Positions 1 to 11,313 of a DNA stretch of 64,000 nucleotides are shown one piece after another (positions within the stretch are counted from its first letter, which is position 1; each line of letters starts with the position of its first letter). The stretch is from the NCBI GenBank assembly GCA_949752745.1, contig OX457025.1, positions 100,551,587 through 100,615,586 of the forward strand, written 5' to 3'. The stretch comes from Protula sp. h YS-2021 (Eukaryota > Annelida > Polychaeta > Sabellida > Serpulidae). The notes under the pieces were generated by a model. That model did no database searches, was not told the DNA's origin, and saw only the letters and a list, made by a program, of their open reading frames with translations. The translations under genes and the position numbers were made by a program.

Positions 1-403
1 AGTAGATATTTTAAAAAATGGATATGTTTGACTGAGGTCTCGAGTAACGAACAAGGGTCTGGAATATTTCCGTTTCCAAGCAACAAGAGTGGTAAGGTTC
101 CTGAAATCTTCTTCCATTTTGTACTAATTTAAGGAACATTTTCAAATTATTATGTTTTGAAATTGTTGCGGAAAACATGATATTGATCAATCATTTGAAA
201 CCGTTCAGTTCAAATGTCGAGAATTTGTAAACGTGAAGACTGATAAACCATACCAACAAATTATTTCACGGTTTTTTGCTGTTTTTTTTAAGAACTCTGA
301 TTTGCTTTTTCGTTTCGGCGTGTGTATCCAGAATGACTAAGTTCAAGTGCATACATATTTCTATTGGCCACTGATCATCAGTTACCAGGAATATTTTTCC
401 CGG

Positions 404-715
404 AGGGGGGGGGGGGGATGCACCCGGGGGTCACTCACTTACCAACTGGTTACGATGCGTGTCCATGACTTATCAAACATTATTTTTGAAATGACACCCC
501 CTTTTTGAATCAAACACGGAGTGACATTCCGAAATAATCCTCCTTTTTTGCAACAAAAGAAGAGTACTGAATGAATATTACCCCCCCTTTTTTTTTTAAA
601 CGAAATTGGCAGTTCGCGCGAACCGCGCCTGGCCTCATAATTACCCCCCTTCTTTTTTTTATTTACACGCCTGATGACACATTTCATACCAAGTACCCCC
701 CCACCCCCTACCCCG
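404..715 (+). repeat. Interspersed ~300-bp repeat, copy A (G/C-run flanked)
   Basis: It starts at a long G run, followed by cactcacttaccaactggtt, then several poly-C/poly-T blocks, the core accgcgcctggcctca, and ends in acacatttcataccaagta and a C run. The same order of motifs recurs at 7948-8260 and, reversed, at 18170-18480, with partial copies at 21826-21945 and 36940-37015. No terminal inverted repeats or coding capacity were recognised. It could be a short nonautonomous element, but the class is unknown. Confidence 0.65.
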
Positions 716-1448
716 GGGATATTTTACCGACGGACAGGTTAGCGTTTGTTAATTAGCAGGCCGAAATGCGGGAAAATGAAATTCCCGGGCCTCGCATGCA
801 AGACTTGCCTGGATGAAAGCGCTAACGCAACAAGTCGCTGTGGAGTTGCTGTTTTTTTTTTTTCTCTTTGGGCTGTTATAGTGCCGTTTGCGCTGCGTTT
901 ATGTACGCGTAAACAATTTACGGTTACCTGCTGTGCCGTGTGATTATGTTTTATTTATCCTCTCACACTTGATTTGACAGCTGTTGCTGCGGTCTCAAAC
1001 TCGGTATAAAACAAAAATAAAAAAAATAACCACGAACATAAAAACACTGCATTAATAAAGCATATAGTGAGGATACAGATATATGCTCTTACATATATAC
1101 ATCGTGTTAATGTCGGTCGAGTGAAGTAAGAAGGATTTCTTTCGTTGTTCATTTCTGTTGGATAATTAACACAGTGGAAGGTTTGCGCGTGACAATTTTC
1201 ATGAACGAGTATGGCTTTGGTGACACCTGCACATGTCAGATTAAGAAGTTTGCGTTTCAGTATCTTTTAATAGAGTTTTATGTAATCGAATTCAGTGAAA
1301 GGGTTAACATCGAATGTTTATAGAAACAGAGCGTGGTTTTAGCAGACGTCACGCCTGGAGCAGTACTTGAAATTAAGGTACTTCATTAAGTATTTTTTTG
1401 CTAAGGAAGATCGAAAGATAATAAGCGGTTATTTATGCCGTAAATTTG

Positions 1449-2010
1449 AATAGGTGGTGGGATGAATGGAGGGGGATGTATGCATGGTGGGTGAATGAAG
1501 GGGATGCACGGTGGGGTGATTGCAGGTGGGGTGTATGGTGGGGTGAATGGAGGGGGTGTATGGTGGGGTGAATGGAGGGGGTGTATGGTGGGGTGTATGG
1601 AGGGGGTGTATGGTGTGTGGTGGGGTGAATGAAAGGGGATGTATGGTGGGGTGAATGGAGGGGGTGCATGGTGGGGTGAATGGAGGGGGTGTATGGTGGT
1701 GTGAATGGAGGGGGTGTATGGTGGGGTGAATGGAGGGGGTGTATGGTGGGGTGTATGGAGGGGGTGTATGGTGTGTGGTGGGGTGAATGAAAGGGGTTGT
1801 ATGGTGGGGTGAATGGAGGGGGTGCATGGTGGGGTGAATGGAGGGGGTGTATGGTGGTGTGAATGGAGGGGGAGTATGGTGGGGTATATGGAGGGGGTAT
1901 ATGGAGGGGGTGTATGGTGTGTGGTGGGGTGAATGAGAGGGGATGTATGGTGGGATGTATGGAGGGGTGTATGGTGTGTGGTGGGGTGAATGGCGGGGGA
2001 TGTATAAGCG
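1449..2010. repeat. Minisatellite, 25-bp unit
   Basis: G-rich tandem array with recurring ggggtgaatgg and agggggtgtatggt pieces, about 20 copies. Some blocks recur at about 158 bp (for example tggtgtgtgg at 1611 and 1769), so there is a higher-order level. The minus-strand open frame across it (Pro/His-rich) is a by-product of the repeat. Confidence 0.9.
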
Positions 2011-2164
2011 ATAGACAGGTCCTACCAACCCTGCTTAGTGTTCGCCGATGGTCCAGACTGTGACGTGCTTGACCTATCAAGGTCATCAGAGCACTTATCA
2101 ATGACGTTCCATTCGAAATACTGATTTGCGAAATAAATAAAAGTTTAGCAGCTTCTTGAACTAA

Positions 2165-3540
2165 AGTCGTGGCAAGGATAAGGTTCCTGATGTGACTTGT
2201 TGCAAGGATACGGTTCCTGATGTGACTTTGTATGGCAAAGATAAGGTTCCTGATGTGACTTTTTGTGGCAAGGATACGGTTCCTGATGTGACTTGTGGCA
2301 AGGATACTGTTCCTGATGTGACTCGTGGCAAGGGCGTTGTTCCTGATGTGACATGTGGCAAGGATAAGGTTCCTGATGTGACTTTGTATGGCAAGGATAA
2401 GGTTCCTGATGTGACTTTTTGTGGCAAGGATAAGGTTCCTGATGTGACTTGTGGCAAGGATACGGTTCCTGATGTGACTTTTTGTGGCAAGGATACGGTT
2501 CCTGATGTGACTTTGTATGGCAAAGATAAGGTTCCTGATGTGACTTTTTGTGGCAAGGATAAGGTTCCTGATGTGACTTTTTGTGGCAAGGATAAGGTTC
2601 CTGCTGTGACTTTTTGTGGCAAAGATAAGGTTCCTGATGTGACTTTTTGTGGCATGGATACGGTTCCTGATGTGACTTTTTGTGGCAAGCATAAGGTTCC
2701 TGATGTGACTTTTTGTGGCAAGGATAAGGTTCCTGATGTGACTTGTTGTGGCAAGGATAAGGTTCCTGATGTGACTTTGTATGGCAAGGATAAGGTTCCT
2801 GATGTGACTTTTTGTGGCAAGGATAAGGTTCCTGATGTGACTTGTGGCAAGGATACGGTTCCTGATGTGACTTTTTGTGGCAAGGATACGGTTCCTGATG
2901 TGACCTGTATGGCAAAGATAAGGTTCCTGATGTGACTTTTTGTGGCAAGGATAAGGTTCCTGATGTGACTTTTTGTGGCAAGGATAAGGTTCCTGCTGTG
3001 ACTTTTTGTGGCAAAGATAAGGTTCCTGATGTGACTTTTTGTGGCATGGATACGGTTCCTGATGTGACTTTTTGTGGCAAGCATAAGGTTCCTGATGTGA
3101 CTTTTTGTGGCAAGGATAAGGTTCCTGATGTGACTTGTTGTGGCAAGGATACGGTTCCTGATGTGACTTTGTATGGCAAAGATAAGGTTCCTGATGTGAC
3201 TTTTTGTGGCAAGGATAAGGTTCCTGATGTGACATTTTGTGGCAAGGATACGGTTCCTGATGTGACTTTGTATGGCAGGGATAAGGTTCCTGATGTGAAA
3301 TTTTGTGGCAAGGATACGGTTCCTGATGTGACTTTTTGTGGCAAGGATAAGGTTCCTGATGTGACTTTTTGTGGCAAGGATAAGGTTCCTGATGTGACTT
3401 TTTGTGGCAAGGATAAGGTTCCTGATGTGACTTGTGGCAAGGATACGGTTCCTGATGTGACTTTCTGTGGCAAGGATACGGTTCCTGATGTGACTTTCTG
3501 TGGCAAGGATAAGGTTCCTGATGTGACTTGTTGTGGCAAA
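2165..3540. repeat. Minisatellite, 33-bp unit with ~392-bp higher-order repeat
   Basis: About 42 copies of a unit containing aaggttcctgatgtgac and ttttgtggcaaggata. The variant cctgctgtgac occurs at 2600 and again at 2992 with the same following variants, which gives a higher-order period near 392 bp. Because the unit is 33 bp, several frames on both strands stay open (plus-strand unit KDKVPDVTFCG). Some units are shortened to 28-30 bp, which shifts the frame. I do not call a gene. Confidence 0.92.
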
Positions 3541-4587
3541 TCAAACCATCACACACAGTCAAAATGTGGTAACTGTGGTATGTTGTTTGTGTTTTCAACT
3601 GATGCATAAACAACACTTTGGTGGACATAGTTTATAAACAACAGAATTGCCGTGTGCGTGCGTGTCAAGTGCCTGTCACGTGGGCGACCTGTCAATCATC
3701 TGCACATTGACAGCCTGTCAGTCAAATGCACTTCTTTTATCATGCATTATTGTTTGTAACGTACTCTTTTTATCATTCGGAAATGACAAATACACATGAA
3801 TAATGAGAATGCCCGGGTTGCTGATTGCGAGAGGGGCGGAGTTCGGTGGGAGCGGGGGGGGGGTGGGGATTCCTTTATTTCAGTCATCTTAGGAAGGTAT
3901 GAGAGAACAAAAATTTTGAAATTTATGTTGCGCTTAGCAGCAGCTGTCATGACAATCAATGTACTTTGCGCAATAATTCTCTAATTGTGCGCAATGAACG
4001 CTTGGCTGGCTCGGCTGGAAGTGCCGCGTGTGCTCTTCAAATAATGCACACACGTTAAAATGGGCCTCTCTGAATACCTGTTGAAAATCTTCCATGAAAA
4101 CTGAGTATTTGCACGCTATACAGAATGGACACATCGATCTGAATGAACCCATTGATCCGCACCATTGTGTCATATCTAGACACCACGTTATCAGGACAGA
4201 TGTGTCTGTTATCTTTTTCCTGCAGCTATCAAACAAGAGCATTTATCGGGCATTGTTATCTGCGCCGATTTGTATCTGACCCCCCCCCCCCCCCCCCGCC
4301 TGGGCACCGCACCAAGTACAGTCAGTACCGCGTTGTGACGTCATCAGCCTGTCACAGCCAATGAGAACTTTGAATGCCAATTGGATTTTTGGGTGATGCA
4401 AAAAGCATGGCCATTTTACAACTCCCAAGTTTTCTTTGGGTTAAGTGATCTAAGTTTGGCAAAATGATGCGATTTCAGTCATTTGCCAATAATTGCTTGA
4501 CGGAAAGAAAAAGTGTCGGCGATTCAGAGGCGATCCTGTAAGGGTGTTCCACGGTAGTGTCGTGGAAGGTCGCTAGGGCCGGCTCAC

Positions 4588-4660
<73 letters not shown>
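4588..4660. repeat. (GA)n microsatellite
   Basis: Nearly pure GA dinucleotide run of about 70 bp. Confidence 0.95.
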
Positions 4661-4664
<4 letters not shown>

Positions 4665-4949
4665 ATGGGATAGAATTGCATTGTGGCAGAATGTTTACTG
4701 CAAAGGTTAACGAGCAGGTCTGATAACTTCCGCTCGTATGAAGATAGCTTTCCGCTCGTAAAAGGCCGTGAGCCCGTGCATAAGAGCGCTCATCATCGCA
4801 AACAACGACGCTGATTGGTTTGTGGGACCAGGCCGTAAGCCAGGCTTGTGCGTGTCAGTAAAGCAAAAATCCGTCTGGATTCTAGTTCTGCGCTACTTCA
4901 GGTTCTCACAACTGCAGGATGGATGTGCTGATATCATCACATCCCCGGG

Positions 4950-5112
4950 GTGGTGGGTGAGGTGGGTGGGGGAGAGGTGGGGTGGGTGGATGAGGTGGGG
5001 TAGGGGTTGAGGTGAGGGTGGGTGAGGTGGGGGTGAGATGGGAGAGGGTGAGTTAGGTGGGTGGGTGAGTGAGTGAGGTGGGGTAGGGGGTGAGGTGAGG
5101 GAGGGTGGGGGT
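4950..5112. repeat. G-rich ggtgaggtgggtgg-type imperfect tandem repeat
   Basis: Imperfect tandem permutations of ggtgaggtgggg and gtgggtgag on the plus strand. There is no gene signal. Confidence 0.75.
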
Positions 5113-6403
5113 AGTCAGGTCTTATTGTTTCTGATGTGTAGCTGCAAAAACTACATTCTTTCCAATGGACGACCAAATGGTCATCGATCTTCTGGATTTA
5201 AGCGAGTAATTCAGAGCGAACATTTAACAGCCCTAGTAAAACGGCAATGTTCTTTGAACGTTGGATAGAAGTCGTACCCGATGTTGTATCAACGCCACAA
5301 CGATTATAGAAGTCGAAACAACGTGTTACCTACGTTGGAGAGACGTCGATTATCCGACATCTGATCGACGTTGCGGAAAGGTTTGCAAATGGAGATCGAA
5401 ACAACACTCTTTTTTCCCAACGTTATATATACGTTGGTGGAAAATATTAGTCCAGAATCACTATGTGGACAGTGACAATGGTAAAGTGTCAAGGTCATCC
5501 CTGCCCTCGGGTCAGCTGATAACGCGGGATATGTAAGAAGTCAATTTTCATAAATATTTTTCAAAAAGGAGAAAGAATTCGGAGAAAGTAAGATTTCAGT
5601 TTCCTCACCGGATGATCGTCTCCGTGGAGAAAAGAATGTCTCCTCCAGCACCAACTTGACTAACTACCGCATCTGTATATAGTTTATTCACGAGTCACGT
5701 GACACCAAACGAGTGTCAGAGTCAATGTTTTTAGATTCTCCGTTTTTTTTGTTTTTTTTGTTGTTTGTTTGTTTGTTTTTTTTTTTTTTTGTTTTTTTGT
5801 TGTTGAAATTATGACGCATAGAAGTCCCCGTAAAAAGTTCCGTTTCCGTGTTTGGCTTCGTGGCGTGGGTTCCGGATTAGTGCTGTTATCTTCAAACTAT
5901 CTATGTCCGTAGATAAGTGCGATAGTGATAAATCAGTCGTGATTCATCATACACACGTTAAGTCAAGGTCGGAGTGATTTCGCGGCTCGTTCGTCACTGC
6001 CAAACGACTGCTGTGTCCAGGCGCGAAATAGTCCCGTGATGTTTTTTCTCTCTATGTTTGGCAGCTCTTAATCAGCGCATTAATATATATGTACAGCCCA
6101 GCGTGAAGATTGTGCAAGAGCGTACCAAGGTCGCCCCCCCCCCCGACTCCTGCCTCCCCCTCCCCCCCCCCCTCCACACGAAGAGAGTACAACTTTATAT
6201 CAACGCGATAGCAGAGCTTGTGGCGAACTTGATCCATGCAATTAATAAAAAAAAAGTGTTTGTTTTTTTGGTTTTTTTTTACGTAAATGCAGCCTGTCAT
6301 ATTTTCTTTCCGTTCTACGCACAGATGTGTCATTATATTGGTGACGTAACGAGGCATGCGAATGACAATTAGCTGTGAAAGTGCTGCTAAGAGACAGCCT
6401 GTG

Positions 6404-6882
6404 TGGAACGTTTACATTCCCAGCCTGTGTAGAACGTTTACACCCTCAGCCTGCACAGAACGTTTACTCCGTCAGCCTGTGTAGAACGTTTACACACTCA
6501 GCCTCTGTAGAACGTTTACTCCCTCAGCCTGTGAAGAACGTTTACTCCCTCAGCCTGTGAAGAACGTTTACTCCCTCAGCCTGTGTAGAACGTTAACACC
6601 CTCAGGTTGTGTAGAACGTTTACACCCCAAATCTGTGTAGAACGTTTACTGCCCCAGCCTGTGTAGAACGTTTACTGCCCCAGCCTGTGTAGAACGTTTA
6701 CTCCGTCAGCCTGTGTAGAACGTTTACACCCTCAGCCTGTGTAGAACGTTTAACTTCTCAGCCTGTGTAGAACGTTTACACCTCCAGTCAGTGTAGAGCG
6801 TTTACTTCCTCAGCCTGTGAAGAACGTTTACACCCCGAGCCTTTGAAGAACCTTTACTGTCTCAACCTGTGTAGAACGTTTA
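6404..6882. repeat. Minisatellite, 26-bp unit, about 19 copies
   Basis: Each unit has cagcctgtgtagaacgttta followed by a short variable tail (cacccc, ctccct, ctgccc). I counted about 19 gaacgtt-type cores. 26 bp is not a multiple of 3, so frames do not stay open, unlike other arrays in the window. Confidence 0.92.
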
Positions 6883-7947
6883 TTTTCTACGTAAGCTGTC
6901 TTATCCGAATGTTCTGTTCGAAGTGCCTTATTGGGAATCTAAAACCGGTTGTGGTCCGGTGACATGTGATGGCTAAAAAACCAAGAGACAGGGAGGTGAC
7001 CTTGACATCTAGTGGTCCAGAGTAAAACTTTCGCAAAGTTTTCTGTACCTACATTCCATTAAGATTTCTGTATTATTAATTTTTTGCCCAACACGTGTGG
7101 GTTTGGTTTCGTTTCACATGGTTTCACATTGAAATTGACTTTGGGGCGAAGACTGCAGGATTGTCCAAACTATGGGGTCCGGTGGTAACCGATGGCTGGA
7201 GTAGCCCATGACTGGCGCATGCTGGAGGTGATGGGATAATTTCTACCGCCAGACAGTTACTGGCGTATGCTGGAGGTGATGGGATAATTGCTAACGTCAG
7301 ACAGTTGCAGTTTTTGATGAGCATGGGAGATATTTTTAATTACGGCACGCGTTCACGTCTGCCTGTGATAGTCTGTGATTGAGTGATTGTCTGCCTTGAT
7401 CAATACATTTGAGGACGGTCTGAATGACGATGGCTAATTGCACAGCCGTGCTTGCAAAGAATGGTCATCAGCATGCCCAAAAAAAAAAAAAAAAAAAAAA
7501 AGAGAGAGAGAGAGAAAGAGAGAGAAAGAGGGAGACCCTGGTCCTGTAACTGATTGGCACAGGGTAGCAGAAAGCCCCCCCCCCCCCACCTCCCCACACC
7601 CTCCCGCATTCCTGACCCATGAACTCCAGAGCTGCGTTAATTGACGTGAACATTTAACAAGGGTTAAAATACGTGGGTTGACAAAATGTTAGTTCTGATT
7701 CGTGCATTGCAAAACATGCAAAAGCCCCAACAGAACGACGCCGCGGTTTTATGAGTCAGGAATTAAAAGCAGTCGAGACATCGATTGAGATTCCGGTTGA
7801 AATTCGCAGGCGACGTTGAATCTCGGCTCACAATCAATCGTGGGTAGGTATTCGTGTGGCTCTGCAGTCGTGACGTTCTCGTCATGATGTCAGCGGGCTT
7901 AAGGCACTATTGTGGTTGTAATGCAGGTACTGTGGGGAGGTGAGGGG

Positions 7948-8260
7948 CGGGGGGGGGGGGGGGTTACACCAGGGGACCGCTTACTCACCAACAGGTTACC
8001 GTGCAAAACGACCCCTAAACCTTCAGTGCTAATTTTGCCCCCTATTTTAACCAAACTCGGAGTGAACTTCCGAAGTCCACCCCCGCCCCTTTTAACGAAA
8101 TTGGCACTCCGCGCGGACCGCGCCTGGCCTCAAAATTACCCCCCCCCTCTTTTTCCGCGTTTTCATTGGGCACACATGGCAACACGTAATAAGCCCCCTC
8201 CCCCCTCCTTGGTGGTGAGGGTTCGGGCGTGGTGGGGGGGGGGGGGTACAAAGTCCCTTG
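7948..8260 (+). repeat. Interspersed ~300-bp repeat, copy B
   Basis: Same motif order as copy A: G run, cttactcaccaacaggttacc, poly-C blocks, accgcgcctggcctcaaaat, ttttccgcgttttcat and a terminal C-rich tract. Compared with 404-715 it carries substitutions throughout, as expected for an old dispersed family. Confidence 0.65.
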
Positions 8261-11240
8261 GCGGGAGCGGCGGAACTGAAATGATCATTGTAATTAGAAA
8301 AAGAGAAAGATAGATTTGACGAAAATTCATATGAATTTTTTATAAGGTACACTGATTCACTGAGTGTCCAGATGATTGATCTAATGACAGTTGATCTAAC
8401 AGCAATTGATCTTGTTCTTGTTGTCATTATTATTTCTTCCAATAAAAAAGCTGCCATAGACGGACCAGGGCGAGTTGTTAAAGCGTGATTTTAAAGATGT
8501 TCAAAGGTAAAAAATTTCACTTTAAAAACTTACTTTAAATGGACAAAGGTTACGGAAAACATTTAGAAGGAAGTAGTGGGGAGGTGGGGGTGGGGCGGAG
8601 GGGGGAGGTGTTAGTCCTTCCTTGAGGTGGTGATGAAGATTGATAGCACTTATAATTCCCGTGTTGACCTTGCCCATGATAAGAGGTATTATGAAGCATT
8701 CATTGTTATCAGCAAGTAATTACGGGTAAGTGCCTGGGAGGTGCTGAAAGCTCCAGCCATGTGCTGTAGAGAGTCCAGATGTGGTTTCCCGATTGCTCCA
8801 AGTGTCTTTGGGTTTGTTCAGTGACCCCCCCCCACCCCCACCCCCCGCGGCCCGTCACGCAAGGTTTCACGATTTAATTGCAATTAGTAGTGGTTTCGTG
8901 CTCTCCGATGCTTTGGTAAAGGTTTATGGGAGAGGGGGAAGGGGAGGGGGGAGGAGGATTGGAATCCCTCCAGTTGCAATCTAAGTGTTCTTTTTTTCCG
9001 CTTTCGGCAATGTACATATGGCAGATATACGAGGAACATGGACGAGAAACATGGACGAGGAACCATTTGGATGACGGAGGCCAGTCAGTCAGGACCAGGG
9101 TCAGGCAGCCACTGTAGACATAAGCTGACTGCGTGCAGTTGATTGGCTGTTTATGTTTGTTTATTACAGTAACCCTGGATGCATCAAGTACGCCTGCGAA
9201 ATATCAAGTGGTCACTTTGTAGGAGTTGAGAGAAACTGACAACCAAACAAAATACACATTTAAATGGCTTTCTGGATCTCCCGCGTGCGTACGAGCGGTC
9301 ACGTGTCTAGTATTTTCACGCGTGTACACGCTGATGGGAGATCAATACCAACGATGTCATGTGACCTCTCCCAAAGTCATGAAACATCATGACAGCCGAC
9401 AACTATGTCCTCACGTTGGGAGGGGGGGGGGGGTTGGGGAGGGGGGCACTTTACAGGATCATTCCACAAACGGAAGCATCGTAAAAACGCTACTCAGTTT
9501 GTCCGCCTTGGGGAGCATGTGTAGTGTGAGCCAGTGCGTTAAGTTCGTTTACTTTTGTAGCGTAAGTGCGCTCTTATAAACGGGACGAAATGCACTCTCA
9601 CTCACCTGTCAGTTTACCCACAAACGCCTCGTCTTCACTTCCGGTTACGTTTCCTTCACTTGTGTTTTGTTTTCTTTTTTTCTTCTTTCTCTGAACACAT
9701 CAACTTGTTGTTGACAGCGACTTGTTGACAGCGATTTGTTGACAGCGATTTGTTGACAGCGACTTGTTGACAGCGCATAGTTCACAAAAGCCACTGTTTC
9801 AGGCTTGGCGGTATCGGTTCATGTTTGCGGGGAGGGTGGGGGGGGGGGGCGGGAGAGTGGTTATTCCGTGTCCAGGTTTGCCCGGCGGAATTTTCGTTTT
9901 GCTCCGCCCCGGACAGCGGAATTTTCGTTTTGTTCCACGCCCTGGTGGAATTCTTAGCGTCACTGTATTTTTTTAAGGAATTTTGCTACCTTTTTACCCT
10001 TTTAACCCTACACATGCACCACCAAGGTTTAATGCTAATTCTGATAAATATGCGATAGGTACAGGATGTTATTTTGCATGTTAAGTATGTTTTCCTTTGA
10101 AATTTTACAACTTATATCTCAGTAAATAATAATTAAGATTCAATTTACACATTGACTCCGCGTTCCGCTTGTGGATTTGTGTACCAAGACTGAAAGCAAT
10201 TTGTCGAAACCTTCCGAAAATTAGTGGATGTGGTTTGTTAAGTAACATTGTGAGGTGGCCACGTGATCAGCGCTGTGATTCGTGTATCTTCGGCGGCATT
10301 CGGTTCTGTAGCGCCAATACACGTGTGTGTTTGTTTTTTTTTTTTTAAACTCGTGAAAAATAAACTCCGTCAAAAGTTTAGTGATAAGGTTTTATGGGTG
10401 CCTGATTATACGCGTTTACGAGTACAATGCCCTCACCAGTGAAGGGTTCCATAATTGTAGGCAGTGATGACGAAATTTCACCAACGTTAATTTGTTTGAA
10501 GATTATGCTTGTTTTCCCTCAAGAGCATGCATATTTATGGAAGTGGCTTCTGTCCACAGTGGGGCTTATTCGCCGGGAGTGGGGGGGGGGGGGGTGGGAG
10601 TGGGGTAGGCGGCAACCCCTTTATGCTGTGTTATAATTATCTGAGGGCACTGAAATTGTATCTTCAGTCAAATGTAGTTTATTCCCAGGTGTGGCTGTTA
10701 TTATCTAACTAATAATCACAGCCAATTACTGTTAATAGAAGACGGGGTGGGGGGGGGGGGGAGGGGGGTTGAGTAGGGGCCGTAGGGGAGTAGGGGGAAC
10801 GGAGGCCGAGGGACTTGGTATTTAGGGACTTTGGGAAAAAAACCTCAATACCTTTGCATTTCTGAATTTGGGCAGAGGAGGGGGGAGGGGGAGGGCTTAG
10901 TTAGAAAGCATCTGCCTGGGTCATAATGGTGATTTCTGTTACCAGGTGAAAAGCGAATCATTTGCTCAAAAAAAAAAAAATTCTGTTTTAAAATGCAATG
11001 AAGCAAGCGTTTTGGTGTGTTGGAAACTGATAAAATATCTCGCGATCTCTCTTTATTTTCACCGGGTCAGATGCGTTATTCAAGTTTTACCTCAAGTGCA
11101 CAACGTGAATGCAAAACCAATGCAGAAAAAAAAACCAATGGGCATCTGTGGAAAAAAGTTCAATAACCTGTTGTCAGTGATTTACAAGCATTCAGTGTGG
11201 ATACTGCAATGTTTTTTGTTTGTTTGTTTTTTTTTTTTAG

Positions 11241-11313
11241 ACTGAAAACTTGGACAAATGCCTCCTGTTATTGGCCGGTCTGGGCGTGAACGTCGACGGA
11301 CTGAACTCGGCAG
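11241..11313 (+). CDS. NAV: Neuron navigator, CH-domain exon (internal, 73 nt)
   Basis: It reads TENLDKCLLLLAGLGVN followed by VDGLNSA from the first base, ending in one extra base (phase 1). The family equivalent is the segment of the NAV2/NAV3 calponin-homology domain with consensus around 'ENIDACLSFLAAKGINIQGL'. A polypyrimidine run ending in tttttttag lies immediately upstream, and the donor is cag|gtgagt at 11314. The trailing G plus the AG that opens the exon at 14136 makes a GAG codon, giving ...NSA-E-LCDGNLKAIL, exactly as in the family. CH domains of NAV2/3, UNC-53 and Sickie lie at the N terminus and are implicated in cytoskeletal binding; NAV1 lacks one, so this is a CH-bearing NAV. 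The assignment rests on remembered family sequence, not a search. Confidence 0.9.

Larger units (their letters stand above)
1..11240 (+). other. Intron (or upstream) sequence before the first recognisable NAV exon
   Basis: I see no coding exon here. The first half of the CH domain, which must precede the exon at 11241, was not found and probably lies upstream of the window. The stretch is AT-rich intron-like DNA interrupted by minisatellites (1449-2010, 2165-3540, 4950-5112, 6404-6882), a GA microsatellite (4588-4660), poly-T (about 5740-5800), two interspersed repeat copies (404-715, 7948-8260), a roughly 58-bp two-copy duplication at 7205-7310, and a 14-bp repeat with unit acagcgatttgttg in about four copies at 9715-9775. 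Many G or C runs of 8 or more bases occur. All open frames here are short or repeat-derived. Confidence 0.6.

Noticed and set aside
1433..3628. 731-codon minus-strand open frame spanning two minisatellites
   Set aside because: It joins two unrelated arrays (25-bp and 33-bp units); every residue is explained by repeat translation, overlapping frames are equally open, and there is no promoter or domain.
1..11240. First half of the CH domain
   Set aside because: I looked for DWANHYL- and LIKDLQ-type coding upstream of 11241 and did not find it; it is probably outside the window.
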